In this document: positions 9,870-22,863 of the stretch, in pieces
How the letters are laid out: every line of letters begins with the position of its first letter
Position numbering within the stretch: position 1 is the first letter of the stretch
Origin: Cobetia crustatorum
Lineage (GTDB): Bacteria; Pseudomonadota; Gammaproteobacteria; Pseudomonadales; Halomonadaceae
Direction: 5' to 3'
Length of the DNA stretch: 52,455 nucleotides
NCBI RefSeq assembly: GCF_000591415.1
Contig: NZ_JEMF01000040.1
Coordinates: 1 to 52,455, forward strand
Notes under the pieces: model-generated
What the model was told of the DNA's origin: nothing
The model's database searches: none
The model's input: only the letters and a program-made list of their open reading frames with translations
Program-made: the position numbers and the translations under genes

Positions 9870-9929
9870 ATGATAATAAGCGGGATGAAACCTGATTTTT
9901 CGGTTTCGTCCCGCTTTTTTGCAACCTGA
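9870..9929 (+). other. Possible 19-residue leader ORF overlapping the carAB attenuator
   Basis: An ATG at 9870 opens a short frame (MIISGMKPDFSVSRFFAT, then TGA at 9927-9929). It runs through both arms of the terminator hairpin at 9880-9914 and through its T-run. A ribosome translating it would melt the hairpin, the logic known from the pyrBI leader in enterobacteria. No strong ribosome binding site is visible (CCGAAGA upstream), so translation is uncertain. An inverted repeat CCAAATT/AATTTGG at 9811-9840 lies just ahead. Confidence 0.3.
9880..9920 (+). terminator. Intrinsic terminator in the carAB leader (candidate attenuator)
   Basis: GCGGGATGAAACC (9880-9892) pairs with GGTTTCGTCCCGC (9902-9914) over 13 positions with one G-U wobble, followed directly by six T (9915-9920). 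It lies 163 nt ahead of the carA start and 373 nt after dapB. It could end dapB transcripts or attenuate carAB in response to pyrimidines or arginine. Confidence 0.85.
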
Positions 9930-10082
9930 ATTTGCCGCATCTGTCAGGTGTGTGACACATGACAGATGAGTGGCTGCGAGACACAGGCTCGGCGTAAGCC
10001 AGGCACGATAAACAAGCAGCATGTCCGGTGTTCGACCGCGGATTCCGGGCAGGAAAGTGGACACTATGGGGAGGACGTTGCG

Positions 10083-11228
10083 TTGATCAAACCCGCGATA
10101 CTAGCCTTGGAAGACGGCAGTGTATTTCACGGCAGCGCCATCGGTGCTGATGGGCAGACCAGTGGCGAAGTGGTATTCAATACCGCCATGACGGGATATC
10201 AGGAAATCCTGACAGATCCCTCCTATACCCGACAGATCGTCACCCTGACCTACCCCCATATCGGTAATACCGGCATCAATGATGAGGACAATGAGTCCGA
10301 TCACGTTGCTGTTGCTGGCCTGGTTATCCGCGACCTCCCGCTGATGGCTAGCAACTTCCGCTCTACTCGCTCTCTCGATCAATATCTGCGTGATGAGAAC
10401 GTGATCGGGATCGCTGATATCGATACGCGTCGCCTGACGCGCATTCTGCGTGCAAAGGGTTCGCTGAATGGCGCCATTCTGGCGGGGGAGGCTGCTCAGG
10501 GCGAAGGTGCTGTTGAGCGCGCGCTGGAAGCGGCACGCGCCTTCCCGGGTCTGAAAGGTATGGATCTGGCCAAGGAAGTGTCATGCAGCGAGTCGTTTGA
10601 ATGGCACGAAGGCGAGTGGACGCTGGGAGCCGGCTATGCTGATACCCGCGAGTCCGAGCGCCCCTTCCACGTAGTCGCTTATGACTACGGCGTGAAGCAC
10701 AACATCCTGCGCATGCTGGCCTCACTTGGCTGTCGCCTGACGGTCGTGCCGGCCCAGACACCGGCCGCCGATGTGCTGGCACTCAACCCGGATGGTGTCT
10801 TCCTGTCCAATGGCCCGGGTGATCCGGAGCCTTGCGACTACGCCATCGAAGCTATCAGCGCGCTGCTTGAGACTGACACTCCGGTGTTCGGCATCTGTCT
10901 CGGCCATCAGCTGCTGGCACTGGCTTCTGGCGCGACGACCGTCAAGATGGGGCACGGCCACCACGGTGCCAACCATCCGGTGCAGGATCTCGACAGCGGC
11001 ATCGTTATGATCACCAGCCAGAACCACGGCTTTGCGGTCGATGAAGCCAGTCTTCCAGCTAGTCTGCGTGCGACGCACAAGTCGCTGTTTGACGGTAGTC
11101 TGCAAGGTATCGAGCGTACGGATCGCCCGGCCTTCAGCTTCCAGGGTCACCCGGAAGCCAGCCCCGGCCCGCAAGACGTCGCCCCCTTGTTCGATCGCTT
11201 CATCGACATGATGCGTGCGCGACGCTGA
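10083..11228 (+). CDS. carA: Carbamoyl phosphate synthase small (glutaminase) subunit CarA
   Basis: CarA hydrolyses glutamine and passes ammonia to CarB for carbamoyl phosphate, the shared precursor of arginine and pyrimidines. I choose a TTG start at 10083: GGGGAGG ends 8 nt upstream, and the product then begins [16 protein letters not shown], matching E. coli CarA in position and length (381 against 382 residues). The longer open frame from 9966 has no similarity in its N-terminus. The class I glutamine amidotransferase domain shows [10 protein letters not shown], the nucleophile Cys in [13 protein letters not shown], and the His-Glu pair in [11 protein letters not shown]. carB follows after 68 nt. 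Confidence 0.95.
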   Translation: MIKPAILALEDGSVFHGSAIGADGQTSGEVVFNTAMTGYQEILTDPSYTRQIVTLTYPHIGNTGINDEDNESDHVAVAGLVIRDLPLMASNFRSTRSLDQYLRDENVIGIADIDTRRLTRILRAKGSLNGAILAGEAAQGEGAVERALEAARAFPGLKGMDLAKEVSCSESFEWHEGEWTLGAGYADTRESERPFHVVAYDYGVKHNILRMLASLGCRLTVVPAQTPAADVLALNPDGVFLSNGPGDPEPCDYAIEAISALLETDTPVFGICLGHQLLALASGATTVKMGHGHHGANHPVQDLDSGIVMITSQNHGFAVDEASLPASLRATHKSLFDGSLQGIERTDRPAFSFQGHPEASPGPQDVAPLFDRFIDMMRARR

Positions 11229-11296
11229 GCCGATCACAGGCCCACATGGCCTGATTTACCGTTGAGTTCAGTCACCAGATCATTGCGGGAAGAGAC

Positions 11297-14523
<3,227 letters not shown>

Positions 14524-14527
<4 letters not shown>

Positions 14528-15000
14528 GCAGAAGTCCGATGACCGTTGAGGGCGAAGATCGCCTACGCAAGGAGCTTGAGCGCCTCAAGGGCACGGATCG
14601 CCCGCGGGTCATCGCTGACATCGCAGTCGCGCGTGAACATGGTGATCTCAAGGAGAATGCCGAGTACCACGCGGCACGCGAGCAGCAAGGTTTTATTGAA
14701 GGGCGTATTCAGGAGATCGAAGGCAAGTTGTCGATTTGCCAGGTCATCGATGTCACCAAGTTGCCGAAGACGGGCAAGGTGATCTTCGGTACTACCGTGG
14801 ACCTGATGAACCTCGATGATGACAGTGAAGTGCGCTATCGCATCGTTGGCGAAGATGAAGCCAGCATCAAGGATGGCAAGATCTCCGTCACTTCACCGAT
14901 TGCGCGTGCGTTGATCGGCAAGGAAGAAGGTGATGTGGTGGTCGTACGTACACCGGGTGGCGATGTGGAGTATGAGATCTCCGAAGTGCATTACATCTAA
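14524..15000 (+). CDS. greA: Transcription elongation factor GreA
   Basis: GreA rescues backtracked RNA polymerase by stimulating transcript cleavage. The 158-residue product, the same length as E. coli GreA, has the N-terminal coiled coil ([17 protein letters not shown], then the tip with [18 protein letters not shown], about residues 35-55, carrying the acidic cleavage residues). The FKBP-like C-terminal domain ends in [13 protein letters not shown]. It overlaps carB by 4 nt and is followed by a strong terminator at 15040. Confidence 0.97.
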
Positions 15001-15039
15001 AGTGCATCGCCTCTGATTCGTCAGATTTCGATGTCATTA

Positions 15040-15075
15040 CAGCCCTGCCGGTAGCCCCGGCAGGGCTGTTTTTTT
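15040..15075 (+). terminator. Intrinsic terminator after greA
   Basis: CAGCCCTGCCGG (15040-15051) pairs perfectly with CCGGCAGGGCTG (15057-15068) around a 5-nt loop, followed by seven T. It ends the carAB-greA transcript. Confidence 0.92.
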
Positions 15076-15199
15076 GGCCTGCGGGCACGAAATCCTTCGG
15101 GCAGACGACACTCAAGCGTCATCAGGTCACCCAGCGGGCGCTGGATGACATCACCTTTGAACTGAATCAGCGCGTCAGGTAGTGGTTGTCGGCAACAGA

Positions 15200-15240
15200 A
15201 AACAAGAACGCCGCCCTCGATGAGGGCGGCGTTCTTGTTT
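15200..15240 (-). terminator. Intrinsic terminator after yhbY (minus strand)
   Basis: Two perfect 19-nt arms (15200-15218 and 15222-15240) enclose a 3-nt loop. On the minus strand the hairpin is followed by a T-rich stretch (CTTGTTTTCTG). It lies 48 nt after the yhbY stop. Confidence 0.88.
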
Positions 15241-15287
15241 CTCACGGCATGTCCTGGCGTGTCTTGCCCGAACTGCGTGAGGCAGGC

Positions 15288-15602
15288 TTACTTCTCGCTG
15301 AAGCGCTGTACGTTGGACAGCTTCGGCTTGGCCTGCGGATTGCGACGATAGAGCAGAGCAATCTTGCCGATGCTCTGGATCAGCGTGGCGTTGGCTTCGC
15401 TGCACAGGTGGCGGGCCACCTCGGCGCGGGCTTCACGATCGTTGATCGCCAGCTTGAGTTTGATCAGCTCGTGATCGTGCAGCGCGCGTTCCAGTTCATT
15501 CATCACGCCCTCTGAGAGGCCGTTCTCTGAAACGGTAACGACCGGGTCGAGATGGTGGCCGATGCTGCGAAATGCTTTCTTTTGTGACTGTGACAAGCTC
15601 AT
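15288..15602 (-). CDS. yhbY: Ribosome-associated RNA-binding protein YhbY (CRM domain)
   Basis: YhbY is a small CRM-domain protein that associates with pre-50S particles. The start at 15602 (MSLSQSQKKAFRSIGHHLDP) gives 104 residues; a longer open frame reaches 15716 without family support. Typical blocks are VTVSENGLSEGVMNELERALHDHELIKLKL and the GxxG-like loop region toward IGKIALLYRRN near the C-terminus. It is divergent from rlmE, a neighbour pairing conserved in E. coli and Pseudomonas, which fits joint roles in large-subunit maturation. Confidence 0.94.
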   Translation of the reverse strand: MSLSQSQKKAFRSIGHHLDPVVTVSENGLSEGVMNELERALHDHELIKLKLAINDREARAEVARHLCSEANATLIQSIGKIALLYRRNPQAKPKLSNVQRFSEK

Positions 15603-15883
15603 GGTATCGTAAAGTTTCCCTGTTGGCGTCCGATGGGAGCGGGGAGCGTAGCGAAAGACAGGGTCGACTCCAGGGCTTGAAATCCGGGGGTGTGAACCCG
15701 TCTGTTGCGCAGGCAATGTCTGTGCCCGCGGGCGGAACCGCGCGCAGGACCCGCCATTCTACTCCATGACGGCGCTCATGACACGACCCGTGAGCTTACA
15801 TGTGTCACGCCTTTCGTGTTGTCGCTTTCCCCGCTCTATCTCCCGCCAGTTTTCGATATTCTTCCGACTTACCAGGTGACAAC

Positions 15884-16546
15884 GTGGCTCTCCCCAGCAA
15901 GAGCAGTGCTGGCTGGATGAAGGAACACTTTGATGATGCTTATGTCCAGCGTAGCTGGGCCGACGGCTATCGTTCCCGTGCCAGCTATAAATTGATTGAA
16001 ATTGATGACAAGGACCGCCTGCTCAAGCCGGGTGCGACTGTTATCGACCTAGGTGCCGCCCCCGGTGGCTGGAGCCAGATTGCCGCAGAGCGTGTCGGCA
16101 TGGAAGGTGTGGTCATTGCCTCCGATATCCTTGAGATGGATGCCCTTGCTGGCGTCGACTTCATTCAGGGCGACTTCACGGAAGACACTGTGTTGGAGTC
16201 CATTCTGGCGACGCTGGGTAAGCGTCCGGTGGATCTGGTGATCTCCGACATGGCGCCCAACATGAGCGGCATGAATGCCATTGATCAGCCAGCCGGCATG
16301 TATCTGGTCGAGCTGGCACTGGATCTGGCGCGCCAGACGCTAAAGCCGGGTGGCAATTTTCTGGTCAAGATATTTCAGGGCGAGGGTTTTGATGCCTACC
16401 TGAAAGACATGCGTACCAGCTTCAATAAGGTGGTGACTCGCAAGCCGGAGGCCTCGCGTGCACGTTCGCGAGAAGTCTATCTGCTTGGCCAGGGTTATAA
16501 GGCTGATGTTGATATTGCTCGCTGTGTAGACTTCATCGCCGGTTAA
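15884..16546 (+). CDS. rlmE: 23S rRNA (uridine-2'-O-)-methyltransferase RlmE (FtsJ/RrmJ)
   Basis: RlmE methylates the 2'-OH of U2552 of 23S rRNA (E. coli numbering) in the 50S subunit. A GTG start at 15884 is chosen because AGGTGA lies 5 nt upstream and the product ([21 protein letters not shown]) then matches the family N-terminus; length 220 residues. The SAM motif [13 protein letters not shown] and the catalytic K-D-K-E set are visible: Lys in RASYKLIE, Asp in [10 protein letters not shown], Lys in [11 protein letters not shown], Glu in REVYLLGQG. It precedes ftsH, as in E. coli, across a 384-nt gap. Confidence 0.95.
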   Translation: MALPSKSSAGWMKEHFDDAYVQRSWADGYRSRASYKLIEIDDKDRLLKPGATVIDLGAAPGGWSQIAAERVGMEGVVIASDILEMDALAGVDFIQGDFTEDTVLESILATLGKRPVDLVISDMAPNMSGMNAIDQPAGMYLVELALDLARQTLKPGGNFLVKIFQGEGFDAYLKDMRTSFNKVVTRKPEASRARSREVYLLGQGYKADVDIARCVDFIAG

Positions 16547-16930
16547 GGCAGGTGATGGCATCCTTGGTCAGACTGGCATCATTGCGAATGGATCAAGCCA
16601 AATCGTTTTCTGATGCAGGCTGACTATCGATTGAATAGTCCGTGGTCGGCCTTTAAGCAATGGTTGCCAGCCCCCATCTGGTGTAGTGTCGATAGCATAT
16701 GATCTTCAGCAGTATGGCCGATGACGGGTTGGTAGCATGTGAAGACATGGCCGATGCTGGCAGGCAAGCACGGCAACGCAGGCAAGCTTTGAGTGGCTCG
16801 GTAGGCAGAGCGGCGCGTTGCGTCGGTTGGTACCCCGTAGGCACGATCAGATAGCATGGCAGGCCACCACAAGACGGCATTCCGATTTTCGCGGCTTGCC
16901 AAGACAGATTCATGCAATGAGGGTGTCCCC
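16547..16930. other. Intergenic region rlmE-ftsH
   Basis: No credible coding frame is visible in these 384 nt. The region holds a candidate sigma-32 promoter (16651-16679) and the ftsH ribosome binding site (GAGGG at 16919-16923). I see no clear terminator for rlmE. Confidence 0.6.
16651..16679 (+). promoter_or_regulatory. Candidate sigma-32 promoter of ftsH
   Basis: CTTTAAG (16651-16657, 5 of 7 to CTTGAAA), a 14-nt gap and CCCCATCT (16672-16679, full match to CCCCATNT). ftsH is a heat-shock gene in E. coli. The distance to the ftsH start is about 250 nt, which is long, and the -35 match is only fair. Confidence 0.5.
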
Positions 16931-18913
16931 TTGAACGACATGGCGAAGAACCTGATTCTCTGGTTGATCATCGCGGCAGTACTGCTGACGGTGTTCAACA
17001 ACTTCAGCGTCGATAACTCGCCGCAGGCGATGAACTATTCACAGTTCGTCCAGCAGGTGCAGAACGACCGGATCAAGAGTGTGACCATTGATGGTTACAC
17101 TATCGAGGGTGAGCGAGCCGACGGCTCAAGCTTCACCACGGTCCGGCCGGCGGCGTCCGATCCCAAGCTGATGGATGACCTGCTGTCCAACAAGGTTGAG
17201 GTCATTGGCAAGAAGCCGGAACAACAGTCGCTATGGACGCGTCTGCTGATCGCTAGCTTCCCGATCCTGATCATCCTGGCCATTTTCATGTTCTTCATGC
17301 GCCAGATGCAGGGTGGTGGTGCGGGCAAGGGCGGGCCGATGAGTTTCGGGAAGTCCAAGGCCAAGCTGCTGAGCCAAGATCAGATCAAGACTACCTTCGG
17401 GGATGTTGCGGGCTGTGATGAGGCGAAGGAGGATGTCGAGGAGTTGGTCGACTTCCTCAAGGATCCCAGCAAGTTCCAGCGTCTTGGGGGGCAGATTCCG
17501 CGCGGCGTACTACTCATAGGTCCGCCAGGCACGGGTAAGACTCTGCTTGCCAAGGCTATTGCCGGTGAAGCCAAGGTGCCGTTCTTTAGCATCTCGGGTT
17601 CCGATTTTGTCGAGATGTTTGTCGGTGTGGGTGCTTCCCGTGTCCGTGACATGTTCGAGCAGGCCAAGAAACAGGCGCCGTGCATCATCTTCATCGATGA
17701 GATCGACGCTGTCGGTCGTCAGCGCGGCTCTGGCATGGGTGGTGGAAACGATGAGCGCGAGCAGACGTTGAACCAGCTGCTGGTCGAGATGGATGGCTTT
17801 GAGGCTAACGATGGCATTATCGTGATTGCCGCGACCAACCGTCCTGATGTGCTGGATCCGGCACTGCTGCGCCCGGGGCGCTTCGATCGCCAGGTCATGG
17901 TGGGTTTGCCGGACATTCGCGGCCGTGAGCACATTCTTGGTGTTCACCTGCGCAAGGTCCCGATGGGGGATGACGTCGTGCCAGTTAATATTGCACGGGG
18001 TACGCCGGGCTTCTCGGGTGCTGATCTGGCCAACCTGGTCAATGAAGCGGCCTTGTTCGCCGCACGTCGTAACAAGCGCCTGGTGAGCATGGAAGAGCTG
18101 GAGTTGGCCAAAGACAAGATCATGATGGGCTCCGAGCGCAAATCGATGGTCATGTCCGAGAAAGAGAAGCGCAACACCGCATACCACGAGTCTGGCCATG
18201 CCATCATCGGCTTGGTGATGCCCGAGCATGATCCGGTCTACAAGGTATCGATCATCCCGCGCGGTCGTGCACTGGGTGTGACGATGTTCCTGCCGGAAGA
18301 GGATCGCTACAGCTTCTCGCGCCAGCAGATCATTAGTCAGATCTGTTCATTGTTCGGCGGTCGTATCGCGGAAGAGATGACGCTGGGGCCGAATGGTGTC
18401 ACTACCGGGGCTTCCAACGATATCAAACGTGCTACCGAGCTTGCCCACAACATGGTCGCCAAATGGGGTCTCTCCAGCGAGATGGGCCCGATCATGTACG
18501 ACGAGGACGAGTCTCATCAGTTCCTCGGTGGTCCGGGTCAGGGTGGTGGTAAGCTGAAGTCAGGTGACACCACGTCGCGCCTCGACAAGGAAGTGCGTCG
18601 TATCATCGACGAGTGCTATGCCAAGGCGCAGCAGATCCTTGAAGAAAATCGCGACAAGCTTGATGCCATGACAGAAGCGCTGATGACCTACGAAACCATT
18701 GATGCAAGCCAATTGGCTGACATCATGAAAGGACTTACGCCGAAGCCGCCCAAGGATTGGGAAGACCCGACCAATGGCAGTGGTGGTGGTTTGACTACGC
18801 CAGTGGCTCTCGAGAAGCCGGTTGCTGAAGCGCCACAGGATGACAGCGAGGATGAGGATGATGACACACGTCGCCGTCCGTCTGATCCGCTAGGTGGTCC
18901 GAGCGGGCACTAA
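16931..18913 (+). CDS. ftsH: ATP-dependent zinc metalloprotease FtsH
   Basis: FtsH is the membrane-bound AAA+ protease that degrades sigma-32, LpxC and misfolded membrane proteins. The TTG at 16931 is preferred because GAGGG lies 7 nt upstream, giving [13 protein letters not shown]; the ATG at 16940, giving the E. coli-like MAKNLILW start, is the alternative. The 660-residue protein has two transmembrane segments (about residues 7-24 and 100-125), Walker A GPPGTGKT, Walker [12 protein letters not shown], the second region of homology [19 protein letters not shown], the zinc site HESGH and a long polar acidic tail. A 28-nt palindrome follows at 18968. Confidence 0.97.
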   Translation: MNDMAKNLILWLIIAAVLLTVFNNFSVDNSPQAMNYSQFVQQVQNDRIKSVTIDGYTIEGERADGSSFTTVRPAASDPKLMDDLLSNKVEVIGKKPEQQSLWTRLLIASFPILIILAIFMFFMRQMQGGGAGKGGPMSFGKSKAKLLSQDQIKTTFGDVAGCDEAKEDVEELVDFLKDPSKFQRLGGQIPRGVLLIGPPGTGKTLLAKAIAGEAKVPFFSISGSDFVEMFVGVGASRVRDMFEQAKKQAPCIIFIDEIDAVGRQRGSGMGGGNDEREQTLNQLLVEMDGFEANDGIIVIAATNRPDVLDPALLRPGRFDRQVMVGLPDIRGREHILGVHLRKVPMGDDVVPVNIARGTPGFSGADLANLVNEAALFAARRNKRLVSMEELELAKDKIMMGSERKSMVMSEKEKRNTAYHESGHAIIGLVMPEHDPVYKVSIIPRGRALGVTMFLPEEDRYSFSRQQIISQICSLFGGRIAEEMTLGPNGVTTGASNDIKRATELAHNMVAKWGLSSEMGPIMYDEDESHQFLGGPGQGGGKLKSGDTTSRLDKEVRRIIDECYAKAQQILEENRDKLDAMTEALMTYETIDASQLADIMKGLTPKPPKDWEDPTNGSGGGLTTPVALEKPVAEAPQDDSEDEDDDTRRRPSDPLGGPSGH

Positions 18914-19291
18914 GCTGAACAGTGCCGCGGATCACGGCAGTCCATGACTGACTCGTGCTGCTGAAACACGACAATGCCCGATCGGGCATTGTCGTATCTG
19001 GCGTGTCGGGATGATGTATGGCTGCTGAGCTGAGGCTTTGCTCAGGACGGATTGGCAGTATGAGAGAAGAGATCTGACGAATGGCTCACATCCATCATCG
19101 ACTATTCTCAGGTAAATGAGCTGCTAACGATGAAATGTCTGAGCGGATAGCGTTGCCATCTGCTGACGCCCCATGTGGCGGGCATTCCACGCCTTGCGCG
19201 TGCTGGGCTGGCTCTTTAAAGTGGGTGCCCGCTTCTCTCTTGGCAGGGCTGTCGTATCGCGGGCAGGCCCTGCTAGCCAGCATGGATAGTC
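18914..19291. other. Intergenic region ftsH-folP
   Basis: These 378 nt show no credible gene. A perfect 28-nt palindrome sits at 18968-18995. The rest has no obvious promoter hexamers or hairpins, and the folP ribosome binding site is weak. Confidence 0.5.
18968..18995. terminator. Perfect 28-nt palindrome after ftsH, probable terminator hairpin
   Basis: Two 14-nt arms meet at a central GATC with no spacer; the core is AATGCCC/GGGCATT. As RNA it forms a 12-bp stem with a GAUC loop. The following bases (ATCTGG) lack a U-run, so termination may be weak or depend on Rho. Confidence 0.55.
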
Positions 19292-20185
19292 ATGACCAAT
19301 TCATCCGCTTCGCCGACACACGAGCCTTTGGTGCGCCACCTGACGCTGCTGGATTGCGGTGGTCGGTCGCTCGATCTTTCACGTCCGCGTGTGATGGGCA
19401 TTCTCAATGTGACCCCGGACTCCTTCTCGGATGGTGGGCGCAGCGCGACTCTAGATGCCGCGCTGCGCAATGCTGAGCAGATGCTGATTGATGGTGCGGC
19501 AATGATAGATGTCGGGGGCGAGTCCACCCGCCCAGGCGCGACACCAGTCAGCGTCGATGAAGAGCTGGCTCGCGTGTGTCCCGTCGTCGAACGGCTGGTG
19601 AGCGAGCTGGGAGCCCTGGTGAGTGTCGATACCAGTAGTCCCGGCGTCATGCATGAAGCGGCTCGCCTCGGTGCTGGCATGATCAATGACGTGCGTGCGC
19701 TGCGGCGTGAAGGTGCGCTCGAAGCGGCGGCGGCGAGTGGTCTGCCTGTCTGCCTGATGCACATGCGTGGTGAGCCGGACAGCATGCAGCAGCACACTGA
19801 TTATGCGCAGTCCATTGAAGATGAGGTGAACGAGTTTCTCGCCACTCGGATTACCGCCTGTACGGCTGCTGGCATCCCGCGCGAGCGCCTATTGCTCGAC
19901 CCTGGCTTCGGTTTCGGAAAATCGCTGGAAGATAATCTGCGTCTGTATCACCGCATGGCGCAGCTACACGAATTCAACCTCCCGCTGCTGATTGGCACAT
20001 CGCGCAAGAGCATGATTGGCAACGCCCTTGGGCGAGCGGTAGAGGATAGGCTGGCTGGCAATCTGGCACTGACGGCACTCGCCGTTCGTGAGGGAGCCCG
20101 GCTGTTACGCGTTCACGATGTGGCCCCGACTGTCGACGCTGTCGATATGGCTTGGGCCGTGCTACAGGAAGGCACGATAAAATGA
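19292..20185 (+). CDS. folP: Dihydropteroate synthase FolP
   Basis: FolP condenses p-aminobenzoate with the pterin diphosphate made by FolK and is the sulfonamide target. The 297-residue protein carries the family signatures [15 protein letters not shown] (about residues 35-49), [13 protein letters not shown] (about 70-82), [16 protein letters not shown] and [16 protein letters not shown]. It is about 15 residues longer at the N-terminus than E. coli FolP, and no strong ribosome binding site marks the ATG at 19292, so the start is the least certain part. The stop overlaps the glmM start (ATGA). Confidence 0.95.
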   Translation: MTNSSASPTHEPLVRHLTLLDCGGRSLDLSRPRVMGILNVTPDSFSDGGRSATLDAALRNAEQMLIDGAAMIDVGGESTRPGATPVSVDEELARVCPVVERLVSELGALVSVDTSSPGVMHEAARLGAGMINDVRALRREGALEAAAASGLPVCLMHMRGEPDSMQQHTDYAQSIEDEVNEFLATRITACTAAGIPRERLLLDPGFGFGKSLEDNLRLYHRMAQLHEFNLPLLIGTSRKSMIGNALGRAVEDRLAGNLALTALAVREGARLLRVHDVAPTVDAVDMAWAVLQEGTIK

Positions 20186-21525
20186 GTCGACGTTATTTTG
20201 GTACAGATGGTATTCGCGGCACGGTCGGGGAGTTCCCCATTACGCCTGATTTCATGCTCAAGCTGGGCTGGGCGGCAGGGCGCGTTTTTGCGCGTCATGG
20301 GCGTGGTAAAGTATTGATTGGCAAGGATACGCGTATCTCGGGCTACATGTTCGAGTCGGCGCTGGAATCTGGTCTCTCTGCTGCTGGTGTCGATGTCTCA
20401 CTGCTTGGCCCTATGCCGACGCCGGGTATTGCTTATCTGACGCGCACCTTTCGTGCTGATGCAGGCATCGTGATCTCGGCATCGCATAACGCCTATCCCG
20501 ATAACGGCATCAAATTCTTCTCGGCGGCGGGTACCAAGCTGGATGATGCGCTAGAGGCTGAGATTGAGGCCGAATTGGAGCGTGATATCGAGATTGTCGG
20601 CCCTGATCGCCTCGGTAAGGCATCGCGTATCCAGGATGCTGCTGGTCGCTATATTGAGTTCTGCAAATCCACCCTGCCGGGCCGCCTGGGTCTGCACGGT
20701 ATGAAAGTGGTGCTGGATTGCGCGCATGGTGCTACCTATCATATCGCGCCGAATGTTTTCCGCGAGCTGGGCGCCAGCGTCAGCGTGATCGGTGGTGAGC
20801 CGAACGGCCTCAATATCAACCAAGGGGTTGGCTCAACTCATCCGCAGGCACTGCGTGCAGCGGTGATCGAGCAGGGCGCTGATCTTGGCGTGGCCTTCGA
20901 TGGTGATGGTGATCGCCTGATTCTTGTCGATGCTGATGGGCGTGTCATCGATGGTGACGACATTCTGTTCATGATTGCGCGTGATCGTCATGAGCGTGGC
21001 GTTCTGGGCGGCGGTGTCGTCGGCACGTTGATGTCCAACTTCGGTCTGGCGGCAGCATTGGAGGGCCTTGGTATTCCCTTTGAGCGCGCTAAGGTCGGTG
21101 ATCGCTATGTGATCGAGCGCCTCGAAGCCAATGGTTGGCAGCTGGGTGGTGAGTCGTCCGGTCATATCGTCTGTAGTCATATTCAGAGCACAGGAGACGG
21201 CATCGTCTCCGCGCTGCAAGTGCTGGCGATCATGGCGCGCGAAGAGTGCTCTCTCAGCGAGCTGCTGGTAGGTCTCGAGAAGGCCCCGCAGGCACTGATC
21301 AATGTGCGCCTTGCACCGGGCTGCGACAACAAGGCACTGATGGCGGCAGACGCCGTGCAAGCATCCGTTGCCGAGGTTGAAGCGATTCTTGGCGATGAAG
21401 GGCGTGTGCTATTGCGCCCCAGTGGCACCGAGCCGCTGATTCGTGTCATGGTCGAAGGGCGCCCGCACTTTGATGTCGAGGCATTGGCTGGGCAGATTGC
21501 GGCAACGGTCGAATCCAGCATGTGA
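20182..21525 (+). CDS. glmM: Phosphoglucosamine mutase GlmM
   Basis: GlmM converts glucosamine-6-phosphate to glucosamine-1-phosphate for peptidoglycan and LPS precursors. The ATG at 20182 ([20 protein letters not shown]) overlaps the folP stop by 4 nt and is the family start, giving 447 residues. The catalytic phosphoserine loop is [17 protein letters not shown] (Ser at about residue 102), the metal loop is FDGDGDRLI, the sugar loop is GGESSGH, and the phosphate loop is [12 protein letters not shown] near the C-terminus. The folP-glmM pair following ftsH is the E. coli order. Confidence 0.97.
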   Translation: MSRRYFGTDGIRGTVGEFPITPDFMLKLGWAAGRVFARHGRGKVLIGKDTRISGYMFESALESGLSAAGVDVSLLGPMPTPGIAYLTRTFRADAGIVISASHNAYPDNGIKFFSAAGTKLDDALEAEIEAELERDIEIVGPDRLGKASRIQDAAGRYIEFCKSTLPGRLGLHGMKVVLDCAHGATYHIAPNVFRELGASVSVIGGEPNGLNINQGVGSTHPQALRAAVIEQGADLGVAFDGDGDRLILVDADGRVIDGDDILFMIARDRHERGVLGGGVVGTLMSNFGLAAALEGLGIPFERAKVGDRYVIERLEANGWQLGGESSGHIVCSHIQSTGDGIVSALQVLAIMAREECSLSELLVGLEKAPQALINVRLAPGCDNKALMAADAVQASVAEVEAILGDEGRVLLRPSGTEPLIRVMVEGRPHFDVEALAGQIAATVESSM

Positions 21526-21585
21526 TTTTACTGGGTGTTGGTCTTCTCGCTGGGGTTATTGGCCGGGTCACCAAAGGGAGTGAAA

Positions 21586-21617
21586 ACGACAGGCGCCATG
21601 TGCGCCTGTCGTCGTCT
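21586..21617 (+). terminator. Probable terminator after glmM
   Basis: ACGACAGGCGC (21586-21596) pairs perfectly with GCGCCTGTCGT (21602-21612) around a 5-nt loop. It is followed by CGTCTTTG, only a weak T-run. It lies 61 nt after the glmM stop and before tpiA. Confidence 0.6.
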
Positions 21618-21724
21618 TTGACTCTCCGCAAAGGTGCGCTAGCAGGGGCGGGCAGGGCTTGACAAGGTTGTCAGTGAGTGGCGCCTCCATTACCATCCTC
21701 GCACTGCTCATAAGGGGGAAGCGC

Positions 21725-22471
21725 ATGCGTACACCGCTGATTGCCGGTAACTGGAAGATGAATGGCGATCTTGCCTTGATTGACGAGTTTGCTGGTGCAC
21801 TGAAAAATACGGCTCTCCCGCAGGGGGTTCAGATCGCCTTGGCGCTGCCTTTCCCTTATCTGAGTGCTGCGCATGAGCGTTTGCCGGACACCGTGTTGTT
21901 GGGTGCCCAGACGCTGAATCCTGCTGATTCCGGTGCTTTTACTGGTGAAGTCAGTGGGCGGATGCTCAAGGATGTAGGTGCGTCGCTGGTGTTGGTGGGG
22001 CACTCTGAGCGCCGTAGTCTTTACGGTGAAGATGACGCAGCTGTACTTGCGCGTGTCGAGGCTGTGCTTGAGATCGGCCTTACACCAGTGCTGTGCATTG
22101 GCGAAACGCTGGAAGAGCGTGAAGCGGGTGATACAGAGCGTGTCGTGCTGGGACAGCTTGAAGCGGTGCTCTCCGCGCTTTCCGAGGAAGCACGCCAGCG
22201 TCTGGTCATTGCCTATGAGCCTGTCTGGGCCATTGGTACCGGGCGCACAGCATCACCGGAGCAGGCGCAGGCCGTGCATGCGGCCATTCGTGCGCGCTTG
22301 GCGCTGTGGTCCGCGTCGCTCGCTGATGCGATGCAATTGCTGTACGGCGGCAGCATGAAAGCTGCCAATGCCGCCGAGCTGCTTGCGCAGCCGGATATCG
22401 ACGGCGGTCTGGTGGGCGGTGCTTCGCTCCAGACCGACGAATTCCTAGCCATTTGTCAGTCTGCAGGTTGA
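21725..22471 (+). CDS. tpiA: Triosephosphate isomerase TpiA
   Basis: TpiA interconverts dihydroxyacetone phosphate and glyceraldehyde-3-phosphate in glycolysis. The ATG at 21725 has AGGGGG upstream and gives 248 residues. Active-site elements are visible in order: AGNWKMNG with catalytic Lys (about residues 7-14), GHSERR with the catalytic His, YEPVWAIGTG with the catalytic Glu and the flexible loop, and the phosphate-binding LYGGSMKAANAAELL and GGLVGGASL. secG follows after 5 nt, as in Pseudomonas. Confidence 0.97.
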   Translation: MRTPLIAGNWKMNGDLALIDEFAGALKNTALPQGVQIALALPFPYLSAAHERLPDTVLLGAQTLNPADSGAFTGEVSGRMLKDVGASLVLVGHSERRSLYGEDDAAVLARVEAVLEIGLTPVLCIGETLEEREAGDTERVVLGQLEAVLSALSEEARQRLVIAYEPVWAIGTGRTASPEQAQAVHAAIRARLALWSASLADAMQLLYGGSMKAANAAELLAQPDIDGGLVGGASLQTDEFLAICQSAG

Positions 22472-22476
22472 ATCTC

Positions 22477-22863
22477 ATGCAAGTAGCCGTTCTGATGGTC
22501 CATGTGGTACTCGCGGTCGCGTTGATCGTGCTCGTCCTTCTTCAGCAGGGCAAGGGAGCCGAAGCTGGTGCTTCCTTCGGTGGAGGAGGTGCTTCCCAGA
22601 CCGTATTCGGGTCCAGTGGTAGCGGTAATTTCCTCGCGCGTTTTACGGGTGTTCTGGCCGTGTGCTTCTTCGCGACCTCTCTGACGCTGGCCTGGTTCGC
22701 GTCTGGCGCCAATCAACCGTCAGTGGAAGCCGGTATTCCGGATGCCACCGTCATCGAGCAACAGAAAAATTCACTGCCTTCGCTTGACGACGCGGATGAA
22801 AGTGTGGAGAATACGTCGCCAGTGCTCGAGGAAAGCGGAGACGCAGACCAACCAGCACTCTAA
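22477..22863 (+). CDS. secG: Protein translocase subunit SecG
   Basis: SecG is the small auxiliary subunit of the SecYEG inner membrane channel. The ATG at 22477 (MQVAVLMVHVVLAVALIVLV) follows AGGTTGA and gives 128 residues. It has two transmembrane segments (about residues 4-22 and 53-73) joined by the conserved loop LLQQGKGAEAGASFGGG, then SQTVFGSSGSGNFLAR. The acidic C-terminal tail is longer than in E. coli. The stop is followed directly by a 10-bp inverted repeat (22863-22893) and then tRNA-Leu. Confidence 0.95.
   Translation: MQVAVLMVHVVLAVALIVLVLLQQGKGAEAGASFGGGGASQTVFGSSGSGNFLARFTGVLAVCFFATSLTLAWFASGANQPSVEAGIPDATVIEQQKNSLPSLDDADESVENTSPVLEESGDADQPAL

Noticed and set aside
9966-10082. 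Extended N-terminus of CarA from the ATG at 9966
   Set aside because: The extra 39 residues have no similarity to CarA and the strong ribosome binding site sits before the TTG at 10083.
15021-15245. A 74-residue gene on the minus strand with GTG start
   Set aside because: Both ends are made of terminator hairpins (15200-15240 and 15040-15075); kept only as a possible remnant in the findings.
18968-18995. Operator or attachment site at the perfect palindrome after ftsH
   Set aside because: Its position just past a stop codon fits a terminator stem; no second copy, integrase or tRNA is near.
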